Origin: Acidobacteriota bacterium
GTDB lineage: Bacteria > Acidobacteriota > Terriglobia > Terriglobales > Acidobacteriaceae
Assembly (NCBI GenBank): GCA_003225515.1
Contig: QIAK01000130.1
Span: 1-8,512, forward strand
Length of the DNA stretch: 8,512 nucleotides
Direction: 5' to 3'
The notes below the pieces were generated by a model, which was given only the letters and a program-made list of their open reading frames with translations, was not told the origin of the DNA and did not search any database. Every line of letters begins with the position of its first letter. Position 1 is the first letter of the stretch. Positions 1 through 5,935 of the stretch are shown here, piece after piece. Position numbers and translations under genes: made by a program.

Positions 1-643
1 CGGCCGTGGGAACTCCCCTCGGGCCCGTGGGTGATGATGCAGGGCTGGTACGATCTCCTGTTCGCGCATTGGGCGGTCGCTCCGGAAATTCTGCGACCGC
101 TTATTCCTGAGCCTCTTGAACTGCAAACCTTCAATGGCCAAGCGTGGGTCAGCGTTACTCCGTTCGATTTGCGCTTGCAACCCCGTGGCCTGCCGCCTCT
201 TTTTCACTTTCCAGAAATGAACTGCCGGACCTATGTTGAGTTCGGCGGCAAGCCAGGAATATTTTTCTTCAGCCTGGATGCAAGGAGCAGACTGGCCGTT
301 TGGGGCGCGAGAACTTTCTATCGATTACCGTACTTTTATGCCGACATAAGGATCCACAAAACAGGCGGCCGTATCGAGTATGGCTCACAGCGGCCCAATG
401 GAAGTGCTGGTTTCAAAGCGTCCTACTCTCCACAAGGAGCGGTACTGCCTATACGCGATTTGGAGACAACGCCTCTATCGAGGCGAGATTCACCACATCC
501 CATGGCCGTTGCAAGATGCAACCTGCGAAATCGAGACCAATCGCGTCGCTGCAAAGTCCGGCATAACTTTGCCGGAGGCTGCTCCACTCTTGCAATTTGC
601 ACGCGAATTGGATGTATTGATTTGGCCGTTGAAGCCAGCATGA
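1..643 (+). pseudogene. DUF2071 (YqjF-like) family gene, 5'-truncated by the window edge and internally frameshifted
   Basis: Reading frame 1 is open from base 1 and already carries family sequence (RPWELPSGPW, then MMQGWYDLLFAHWAV), so the true start lies upstream; the GTG at 31 is internal. It continues through LELQTFNGQAWVSVTPF, FPEMNCRTYVEFGGKPG, FFSLDARSRLAVWGAR and LPYFYADI, all typical of DUF2071, a family of unknown biochemical function. After FKASYSP (about base 432) family resemblance ends in frame 1 and resumes in frame 2 at about 434 with KERYCLYAIWRQRLYRGEIHH, PWPLQDA and LQFARELDVLIWPLKPA, stopping at TGA 641-643. From memory of the family, about 16 residues normally separate the YxP and ERYCLY motifs, so this looks like a small deletion of length 2 modulo 3 rather than a one-base slip. 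A sequencing or assembly error remains possible. Frame 1 beyond the break runs to a stop at 684 without family resemblance. Family assignment is confident; loss of function is less certain. Confidence 0.8.
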
Positions 644-667
644 CGCAGGCTGTTTCTGGTGCTGACA

Positions 668-2005
668 TCATTGAAGCCAAGTAACGAGAAGTCCCAGGCT
701 GGCAGCAAAGATTGCGGACGTTGTAATCCATCCAAGGACGTTGAGCGCTCTGGTATTCACCCACCTTCCCATGATCTTGCGATCTCTCGTCATCAGCATA
801 ATCAGCAACATTAGAAAGGGCGTGGAAATGCCTTGCACGATTGAGGACCATACCAGAGCTTTCATGGGATTGATTCCCAGGAAGTTCAGGACCATCGCCA
901 GCACCGTGAACACGGCGATGGAAGCATTGAATTTCTTCACCTTCGCGGGTGGGAAATGAAGTCCGTGTTTCCAGCCAAACGCCTGGCAAAGATCGTATGC
1001 GGCCCCGGCGGTCATGACTGGAACGGCTAAGAAACCGACGCTGAAGACGCCGATGGAAAATAAAACTCCGGCAAGCTTTCCCGCGACAGGAACTAATGCT
1101 TGAGCCGCGTCTGCAGCGGTATTAATTTCTGTCCTCCCCGTTTGAAACAGGGTTGCCGCCGTGGACAACATGATGAAATAAGTCACGAGGCTGGCGAACG
1201 CGACTCCGGCGCCTACGTCGCGAGCAGAATGCTTAAGTTCTCCCTTGCGACTGCCCTTGCGATCAATGAGCCGCCGCCGGCCCAGGGAAATATCTTCTTC
1301 GACTTCTTCAATGGACTGCCAGCTGTATAAATATGCCGACAAAGTAGTACCGATGACTGCGACCAGCAGCGAGAGCGAATGTTTCTCAAAACGAATATGC
1401 GGTATGAACGTCCCTTTCAGCACTAATACGAGATCGGGTTTGGCAAGGAAAGCGGCGGCCACGTACGCCAGCAACACCAGCGCCAGCCATCGAAATATTT
1501 TCTTGATGAGGTTATACGAACCCATGATTTGCAGGGTCGCCACGACTACGCCGATCGCAATTACCACGATCCAATTCGGAACAGGGACGAGGAGATGAAA
1601 GGCGGCTGCCATACCGCCCATATCCGCTCCGGCCTCAATTACATTTCCGATGAGCGCGCAAGTCAGGATGGAGAATAAGAGCCATCGCGGATAATGCTTT
1701 CGGATAATGGCGAACAGGCCCTCGCCTGCTACCTGCCCAAGTTTCGACGAGAGATAGACGGCGGCAAACATCATGGGGAGAATGACGGGCACGGTCCACA
1801 GGAACGATGTGCCCATGGACGCGCCCACGGCGGCGTAGGTTCCAATCGCGGCGGGGTCGTCGTCAGAAGCTCCGGTGATTAATCCGAGGCCAATCGAACG
1901 CAATTTTCCACGCGGAACCGGCTTATCAATGCCCGTCCGCAAACGCTGCGCAACTTCTGGATCAGATTTTCGGCGGTCGAGAGATGGGACGGGATCGGCG
2001 GCCAT
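668..2005 (-). CDS. Nramp-family divalent metal transporter (DDDP-type clade)
   Basis: A 445-residue polytopic inner-membrane protein with about 11 hydrophobic segments, the usual Nramp length. Nramp proteins are proton-coupled importers of Mn2+, Fe2+ and related ions. The TM1 region reads GLGLITGASDDDPAAIGTY (residues 39-57), giving D50-P51-A52-A53 where classical members have DPGN. The TM6 region reads GTTLSAYLYSWQ (219-230), with S-A-Y where classical members have the metal-binding M-P-H. A charged loop follows (RKGSRKGELKHSARD). This matches a widespread bacterial clade often annotated as Mn2+/Fe2+ transporter, but the non-canonical ligands make the substrate uncertain. The ATG at 2005 is the first usable start: an in-frame stop lies four codons upstream (2015-2017). 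No clear Shine-Dalgarno sequence precedes it. It converges on the broken DUF2071 gene with 24 bp between them, and diverges from the ferritin-like gene. Confidence 0.88.
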   Translation of the reverse strand: MAADPVPSLDRRKSDPEVAQRLRTGIDKPVPRGKLRSIGLGLITGASDDDPAAIGTYAAVGASMGTSFLWTVPVILPMMFAAVYLSSKLGQVAGEGLFAIIRKHYPRWLLFSILTCALIGNVIEAGADMGGMAAAFHLLVPVPNWIVVIAIGVVVATLQIMGSYNLIKKIFRWLALVLLAYVAAAFLAKPDLVLVLKGTFIPHIRFEKHSLSLLVAVIGTTLSAYLYSWQSIEEVEEDISLGRRRLIDRKGSRKGELKHSARDVGAGVAFASLVTYFIMLSTAATLFQTGRTEINTAADAAQALVPVAGKLAGVLFSIGVFSVGFLAVPVMTAGAAYDLCQAFGWKHGLHFPPAKVKKFNASIAVFTVLAMVLNFLGINPMKALVWSSIVQGISTPFLMLLIMLMTRDRKIMGRWVNTRALNVLGWITTSAIFAASLGLLVTWLQ

Positions 2006-2340
2006 TGCGAGGGGTCAGAGCGGGGGTGCTGCGGTTTAGGATTCTGCAACTTAGAGGTGAGTTGCTGCGTTAGCGTTGGTCGCAAAGACGAGCGGTTTAT
2101 GGCATTCCGCGCTTCTGATGGAATATATGGGGCGAACTGCATCGACTGTTCAGCAGAATTGTTTCGCAACAACACCTTGGTTTTCTGCGGCATCCTATGG
2201 GGTGCTTTGGGGTTTCTGGTTCGGTACACGCAAGCTCAACCCTCCGCAGCGTTATCCGCGACTGGCCCACTTTGAGCAGGGGTCGAAATTGTTCCCTGGA
2301 AATCCTGGAGAGAAGAAAAAACAGCGTCTAAAGGAACTAT
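2006..2340. other. Divergent intergenic region, 335 bp
   Basis: No convincing gene is visible; the short open frames here lack family resemblance and have no ribosome binding site. The region must hold the promoters for the leftward transporter and rightward ferritin-like gene. A leftward TATATT (complement of 2122-2127) resembles a -10 box but has no good -35 partner. A short inverted repeat, TTGTT-TCGC-AACAA (2159-2172), could be an operator but is too short to rely on. I see no yybP-ykoY manganese riboswitch-like pattern before the transporter. Confidence 0.5.
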
Positions 2341-2886
2341 ATGCAAACAGGCCATGAGCTTTTTGTGCACGGATTGAATGACATGATGGATGCTGAGCGC
2401 CAACTGGTTGAGGCTCTCGGAGAACTTGCCGGAGACTCCTCACGCGAAGATCTAAAAACAGCTTTTGAGCAGCATCGGAGAGAGACCGAAGAGCAGGTCA
2501 GACGTCTTGAGCAATGCTTCAAACTTCTCGGGGAAACACCTGAAGACACAGAGTGTCACGGCATTCGTGGATTAGTCGCCGAAAAGAAAGCGTTCTCGGA
2601 AGAAGACCCTTCCGAAGACCTGGTCGATGTCTTCAACGTGGGTGCCGCTATCAAGGCGGAGAGCTATGAGATTTGCGAGTACGAATCGTTGGTCGACATG
2701 GCTCGGGAAATGAAGCACACAAAAGTGGCGCAATTACTCAATCGAAACTTGAAAGAAGAAAAAGCCACCCTGAAGAAAATGGAAGGGTTCAGCGACAAGG
2801 TTAAGCCGAACGAGATGATGAACGAAGAGCAGCGACAGCAAGCGGCCAGCAGTTCGAAATCATCTGGGAGCAGGCGAGCCGCATAA
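2341..2886 (+). CDS. DUF892 / YciE-YciF ferritin-like protein
   Basis: A 181-residue soluble helical protein of the YciE/YciF (DUF892) family, four-helix ferritin-like proteins usually linked to stress responses; the biochemical role is not established. Family signatures are MMDAERQLVEAL (15-26), AFEQHRRETEEQVRRLEQCFKLLG (41-64, with H45 and E48), the AESYEICEYESL segment (106-117) and NLKEEKATL (136-144). Glu19, Glu48, Glu107, Glu110 and Glu139/140 are candidate di-metal ligands by position. The family usually reads EHYEI at 107-111; here it is ESYEI, with serine for histidine at 108. The last 30 residues are a low-complexity Ser/Gln/Lys/Arg tail (SSSKSSGSRRAA). AAGGA at 2331-2335 sits 5 nt before the ATG, which supports this start. 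It could share a transcript with the small gene about 100 bp downstream. Confidence 0.88.
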   Translation: MQTGHELFVHGLNDMMDAERQLVEALGELAGDSSREDLKTAFEQHRRETEEQVRRLEQCFKLLGETPEDTECHGIRGLVAEKKAFSEEDPSEDLVDVFNVGAAIKAESYEICEYESLVDMAREMKHTKVAQLLNRNLKEEKATLKKMEGFSDKVKPNEMMNEEQRQQAASSSKSSGSRRAA

Positions 2887-2947
2887 GCGCTGCTCAGGCG
2901 CAGACCCTCGGGAACTGGGCCGGGACCATGACTGAGGAGAGTTCTGC

Positions 2948-2986
2948 GTGGATCGTTACACAGTTACTTGCTCGGAGACGATTTGA
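2948..2986 (+). CDS. Possible 12-codon leader ORF overlapping the next start
   Basis: A GTG at 2948 follows a strong GAGGAG (2934-2939) with an 8-nt spacer and opens a 12-codon frame (MDRYTVTCSETI if GTG is read as fMet). Its TGA (2984-2986) overlaps the ATG of the next gene as TGATG. That arrangement is typical of translational coupling or a leader peptide. Such a short frame can arise by chance, and the downstream gene has its own GGAG, so this is only a candidate. Confidence 0.3.
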   Translation: MDRYTVTCSETI

Positions 2987-3333
2987 TGACGAAACAAAAG
3001 AGCCCGCATACTCAAACGCAACAAAACACGATACCGGAACAGACCGATCAAGACCCTGAACTGAACGGGTCCGGCGCCGACGATGCGATCTACACCCGGA
3101 TGGAGGGAGCTGAAACCGGAAGTGATCGCAGCCCGCGTAAATTGCATACCGGCGGCCCACGCCACCATACTCAGCCGGAAGAGACCGCCCACGAAGGGTC
3201 GCTATCTACGCGCACTCCGCAGGGACAGGTTCAAGGAATCACTTCTCACTCAGCGGAAGAGGAAAGCGCGCGACAGCGGAAAGTTGTGAAAGACCGCTCT
3301 GATGCGACTGCAGGTGTGAACAAATCGAAGTAG
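2986..3333 (+). CDS. Small hydrophilic, probably disordered protein of unknown function
   Basis: A 115-residue protein starting at ATG 2986, chosen because GGAG at 2974-2977 lies 8 nt upstream; a TTG six codons earlier (2968) is less likely. It has no hydrophobic segment. It is rich in Thr, Gln, Glu, Asp, His, Arg and Ser, with almost no large hydrophobic residues and no cysteine, so it is probably disordered. The C-terminus carries a charged stretch (SAEEESARQRKVVKDRSDA, then TAGVN) that I believe recurs in small acidobacterial proteins, though this is a memory-level impression and not a named family. It follows the ferritin-like gene on the same strand and is followed by a candidate terminator, so the two may form a stress-related transcript. 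Function unknown. Confidence 0.65.
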   Translation: MTKQKSPHTQTQQNTIPEQTDQDPELNGSGADDAIYTRMEGAETGSDRSPRKLHTGGPRHHTQPEETAHEGSLSTRTPQGQVQGITSHSAEEESARQRKVVKDRSDATAGVNKSK

Positions 3334-3371
3334 GCGCACGGACATCCCGGAGCCCGATCATGCGAGGGGCA

Positions 3372-3407
3372 GCAGTTCGTCCTCGCGTTCGATCGAACTG
3401 CCGTTTT
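3372..3407 (+). terminator. Candidate rho-independent terminator after the small protein gene
   Basis: The arms GCAGTTCG (3372-3379) and CGAACTGC (3394-3401) are perfectly complementary over 8 bp, with a 14-nt loop, followed by CGTTTTA. It lies 38 bp after the rightward stop at 3333. The U tract is short and the loop long, so strength is doubtful. A competing 12-bp palindrome, GTTCGATCGAAC (3387-3398), overlaps the right arm. For the leftward gene ending at 3428 no T tract follows the hairpin, so it is not obviously bidirectional. Confidence 0.45.
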
Positions 3408-3427
3408 ACTCCGCCATTTACGTTTCT

Positions 3428-4009
3428 TTAAGCGGCCTTGCGGCGAGACGCGCTCGGCATGCCTTCGTCCCAATCAGTCGAGGCGATTACCGCCACTTCG
3501 TTCGCAGCCTGGCCGTAAAAGAACAGCGATTCCGGTTCCCCCTCAAATCCATACAGAATCGGAGCGAGCGCTGCCTTCGTAGCTTGAACGGCGTCGAGAG
3601 TGCCATGCATCTTGAAGCTGATTGGTTTCTCTCCCGTGCCCTCATAGTCGGTCAGCAGAGACACCCCCGCCACCATTCCTGCATTTACGAAGGCGGCGGT
3701 GGCAGCGCCTCTCTTGCCGCGCAATGCGCACCACGTTCCCAGGATTGCGAAATATCCCGTGACCGCGAGATCCAGCCAGGCGTGAACCCGTGGTGAGATC
3801 AGCTTGGGAGCGTTACTGAAGGTATCAGGAATCGTCGACTCATCGACTCTGGAAATCCGAGATTGCAATTGCCGGTTCACGCGGCTGACTCCAGATTGCA
3901 CTTGCTGGCCAAATTCGCGAAGGCCATCAGTTGCATCCTGCATGACCTCAGAAAGTTGGCCTGTCGCATCTTGAACTTTGTTTGCGGTCCGTGCGGTGCG
4001 CTTTTTCAT
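3428..4009 (-). CDS. Uncharacterised membrane protein with amphipathic N-terminal region
   Basis: A 193-residue protein I cannot assign to a named family. Residues 1-58 are polar and helical in character, with repeating Val/Leu-Gln-Asp patterns (KVQDATGQLSEVMQDATDGL), suggesting an amphipathic or coiled-coil segment. Two hydrophobic helices follow, about 75-96 (AWLDLAVTGYFAILGTWCAL) and 102-120 (AAFVNAGMVAGVSLLTDYEG region). A short loop leads to a motif-like block SFKMHGTLDAVQATKAALAP (131-150), then GFEGEPESLFFYGQAANEVA and a basic tail SASRRKAA. The start at 4009 is well supported by AGAGGT (complement of 4015-4020) 5 nt upstream. It lies 52 bp downstream of the BON-domain gene on the same strand, so co-transcription is likely and a role at the envelope is a reasonable inference. 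Confidence 0.75.
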   Translation of the reverse strand: MKKRTARTANKVQDATGQLSEVMQDATDGLREFGQQVQSGVSRVNRQLQSRISRVDESTIPDTFSNAPKLISPRVHAWLDLAVTGYFAILGTWCALRGKRGAATAAFVNAGMVAGVSLLTDYEGTGEKPISFKMHGTLDAVQATKAALAPILYGFEGEPESLFFYGQAANEVAVIASTDWDEGMPSASRRKAA

Positions 4010-4061
4010 GTGTCACCTCTTGTGGAATTAACCATCCTCAATGCTGGATTAGCGTCCCGGA

Positions 4062-4628
4062 TCACTCTTCGACGCGGAGGTTATTGGTCACGGAGAAAAC
4101 ATTCGGCACGCTCTTGGCTTGCATCTCGGCAACTTGCTTATCCATTTGCTTGGCGACAACGCCTTCGAGCGTAACGTGGCCCGAATTGACGATAATGTGA
4201 ATCGGCGGTACGGCACGCAGGCCATAGGGGCTCAGAACGGTATTGCCGTAGATCGCTCGATAGGTGGCCAGGCGTATCTGATCATCCATGGGAGAGGTCG
4301 GCAGGACTTGTATTTGATTGTCTACTCGCTCGACGCCCTCAATGTGTTTCACCGCATTTTCCGCATCCGATTTGAGCGTGGAACGAGCTACCTGGCCCAA
4401 CAGAGTGACCGTCCCATCGGGAGATACCCGATAAGCCAGATTGTCAAAGACGCCGTAGTAGGGCAGCAGGACCAGTTCGTGGTGCACTTCCTTCGTAATT
4501 CTCTCCATGCTCGACGGATTCATACCTTGATTCCGGTTTTCTTGTGCGGGCATGGCTGGTGAATTTGGCTGGTTTTGCGCTTGCATCAGGCCACAGGCCA
4601 AAAGGATGACTGAAAATAGAATCTTCAT
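4062..4628 (-). CDS. Secreted protein with two BON domains
   Basis: A 188-residue exported protein. Residues 1-17 form a signal peptide (MKILFSVILLACGLMQA) with likely cleavage after A17; LLAC at 9-12 is a weak alternative lipobox. A Gln/Asn/Pro-rich linker (18-40) precedes BON domain 1, about 41-110 (VTLLGQVARSTLKSDAENAV, then IEGVERVDNQIQVLP), and BON domain 2, about 115-188 (RAIYGN, PPIHIIVNSGHVTLEGVV, then VFSVTNNLRVEE). BON domains are thought to bind phospholipid or support the envelope, as in OsmY, so a periplasmic osmotic or envelope-stress role is likely but not shown. Each domain has the expected G-x-V-x-L-x-G core. TAGGAGAG just upstream provides the ribosome binding site for ATG 4628. 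It probably leads a two-gene leftward transcript. Confidence 0.88.
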   Translation of the reverse strand: MKILFSVILLACGLMQAQNQPNSPAMPAQENRNQGMNPSSMERITKEVHHELVLLPYYGVFDNLAYRVSPDGTVTLLGQVARSTLKSDAENAVKHIEGVERVDNQIQVLPTSPMDDQIRLATYRAIYGNTVLSPYGLRAVPPIHIIVNSGHVTLEGVVAKQMDKQVAEMQAKSVPNVFSVTNNLRVEE

Positions 4629-4647
4629 AAAACTCTCCTAGTCTCCC

Positions 4648-4676
4648 AGTAAAAGCTTAAGCTTGATGCTCTTCAA
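4648..4676 (-). promoter_or_regulatory. Candidate sigma70-type promoter for the BON-domain gene
   Basis: On the - strand TTGAAG (complement of 4671-4676) and TTTACT (complement of 4648-4653) are separated by exactly 17 nt. Each matches 4 of 6 consensus bases. The -10 box ends 19 nt before the start codon at 4628, leaving a short leader that still holds the AGGAG ribosome site. Both boxes are weak, so this is a proposal from spacing and position only. Confidence 0.3.
4653..4664. repeat. Perfect 12-bp palindrome, AAGCTTAAGCTT
   Basis: AAGCTTAAGCTT is self-complementary over all 12 bases and does not extend further. It lies almost entirely in the spacer of the candidate leftward promoter, 25-36 bp before the BON gene start, where a repressor or activator could act. 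It may equally be chance. Confidence 0.4.
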
Positions 4677-4943
4677 TCAGGCTGCTGGTGTAGGGTTTTT
4701 TTAGCTGTCGACATGCTTAGCCTTAGGAGATTCCCGAGAATTCACCCCGAGGGCTTCACGTAACCGCAGAGACGCAGTTAGCCAGACGCATGAATCGGAA
4801 CAACATAGCCAGGTGCGAGCGCATCTGACTAGCGCTTCCGGAGGCACGTGCTTTTCGCGCTTTGGCCCGGCAACATCACGCCAGTCTCCGGGCATCCAGC
4901 TTTTCCAGTTGTTAATTGTCAGATCGCCTGGAGAAAGACCACG

Positions 4944-5918
4944 ATGGGCACCCGCGAATACATGCGCGCAGCGGTGGTGGAGGGGCCTGGAAGCCTGGCC
5001 TTTCAGACCGTGGAGCGCCCCAGACCGCAGCGCGGACAGGTTCGGCTGAAACTGCAAGGCTGCGGAGTCTGTGCATCGAATCTTTCCACCTGGATCGGAA
5101 TGCCGTGGACTCAGTATCCGACGGAGCCTGGCGGCCTCGGTCACGAAGGCTGGGGAGTTATCGATGCAGTGGGAGAAAGCGTGGAGGGATTGCAAATCGG
5201 CGATCGCGTTGCCGCCGTTTCGCACCACGCCTATGCCGAGTTCGACGTTGCACCTGAGGCTGCAGTGGTGAAATTACCGGGAACGCTCGGCGGCTCTGAT
5301 TTTCCGGGAGAGGCTCTGGGATGCGCGATGAACATTTTCAGCCGCAGCCAAATTTCTGCCGGGCAGACAGTGGCCATCGTGGGCATCGGTTTTCTAGGAG
5401 CCGTGTTGACCCGGCTGGCGTCGAGAGCCGGGGCTCGCGTAATTGCGATTTCACGGCGGCCTTGTTCGCTGGATACGGCAAGAATCATGGGCGCAGAAGA
5501 AACCATTCCCATGTGCGATCACAACAAAATCATCGAGCAGGTGCGGGCTCTTACCGACGGACAATTTTGTGACTGTGTGATTGAAGCGGTCGGGAAACAG
5601 TGGCCTCTCGATTTGGCGGCGGAGCTTGTCCGCGAGCGCGGCCGCCTGGTGATCGCTGGATATCACCAGGATGGTCCCCGGCAAGTAAACATGCAGCTGT
5701 GGAACTGGAAGGGGCTGGATGTAATCAATGCACACGAGCGCGAGCTTCGCGCCTATGCTGCGGGAATTCGCAAGGCCGTCGATGCGGTGACTAGCAACGT
5801 TCTCAATCCTGCTTCTCTTTTCACGCACCGCTTTCCGCTCGAAGACCTGGGTGCGGCGCTCGATGCAACTCGCGACCGTCCAGAAGGTTTTATGAAGGCA
5901 CTGATCGTTTATGAATGA
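4944..5918 (+). CDS. Zinc-type medium-chain alcohol/polyol dehydrogenase
   Basis: A 324-residue cytoplasmic member of the medium-chain dehydrogenase/reductase (MDR) superfamily, predicted to oxidise or reduce an alcohol or polyol with NAD(P). The N-terminal GroES-like domain has GCGVCASNLS (C43 as zinc ligand) and GLGHEGWG (H67-E68). E123 and C127 (GEALGC) lie where polyol dehydrogenases keep further active-site ligands. The Rossmann motif is GIGFLG (147-152). The four-cysteine structural-zinc loop of classical ADHs is absent: residues 70-100 contain no cysteine, and the protein is correspondingly short. The ATG at 4944 is chosen because GGAGA (4930-4934) precedes it by 9 nt and the family core starts at MRAAVVEGPG; ATG 4962 is possible but lacks a ribosome site. 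It heads a tight rightward run with the Gfo/Idh/MocA and HAD genes. The substrate cannot be read from sequence. Confidence 0.87.
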   Translation: MGTREYMRAAVVEGPGSLAFQTVERPRPQRGQVRLKLQGCGVCASNLSTWIGMPWTQYPTEPGGLGHEGWGVIDAVGESVEGLQIGDRVAAVSHHAYAEFDVAPEAAVVKLPGTLGGSDFPGEALGCAMNIFSRSQISAGQTVAIVGIGFLGAVLTRLASRAGARVIAISRRPCSLDTARIMGAEETIPMCDHNKIIEQVRALTDGQFCDCVIEAVGKQWPLDLAAELVRERGRLVIAGYHQDGPRQVNMQLWNWKGLDVINAHERELRAYAAGIRKAVDAVTSNVLNPASLFTHRFPLEDLGAALDATRDRPEGFMKALIVYE

Positions 5919-5935
5919 CACGTTATGAATGACAC
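5909..5935 (+). repeat. 14-bp-period tandem duplication spanning a stop/start junction
   Basis: TTATGAATGACAC occurs at 5909-5921 and again at 5923-5935, identical over 13 bp with a 14-bp period. The first copy supplies the dehydrogenase stop (TGA 5916-5918) and an extra ATG at 5911. The second supplies the ATG (5925) of the next gene. The first ATG reads only MNDTL before TGA at 5926-5928, which overlaps the real start as ATGA. Confidence 0.85.

Larger units (their letters stand above)
4629..4943. other. Divergent intergenic region, 315 bp
   Basis: It separates the leftward BON gene from the rightward dehydrogenase operon. The left end holds the candidate promoter and palindrome. Around 4761-4777 is TAACCGCAGAGACGCAG, which resembles a CGCAGAGACGCAG-type intergenic repeat that I recall from several environmental bacteria; only one copy is present here. 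I found no convincing promoter for the rightward genes. The dehydrogenase frame is open back to 4848, but that extension shows no family sequence. Confidence 0.45.

Noticed and set aside
423..989. 188-codon open frame on the - strand
   Set aside because: It overlaps the end of the transporter gene in another frame and the DUF2071 gene on the other strand, and shows no domain features.
1879..2275. Overlapping short open frames on both strands between the transporter and ferritin-like genes
   Set aside because: They overlap each other and the transporter start, lack ribosome sites, and have no recognisable protein features.
2298..2330. ECF-sigma-like promoter (GGAAAT ... GTCTA) before the ferritin-like gene
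   Set aside because: The spacer is 22 nt rather than the usual 16-17, and the -10-like element runs into the ribosome binding site.
4119..4562. 147-codon open frame on the + strand
   Set aside because: It is the antisense shadow of the two-BON-domain gene, whose signal peptide and domain repeats are clear.
4761..4777. CGCAGAGACGCAG element as a repeat family member
   Set aside because: Only one copy is present in the window and the resemblance is from memory, so it is not listed as a separate repeat feature.
4848..4943. N-terminal extension of the dehydrogenase by 32 residues
   Set aside because: The extension has no dehydrogenase family sequence, and a ribosome site is present before ATG 4944.
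4701..5228. 175-codon open frame on the - strand spanning the intergenic region and the dehydrogenase start
   Set aside because: It is antisense to conserved dehydrogenase sequence and has a cysteine/arginine-rich, domain-free translation without a ribosome binding site.
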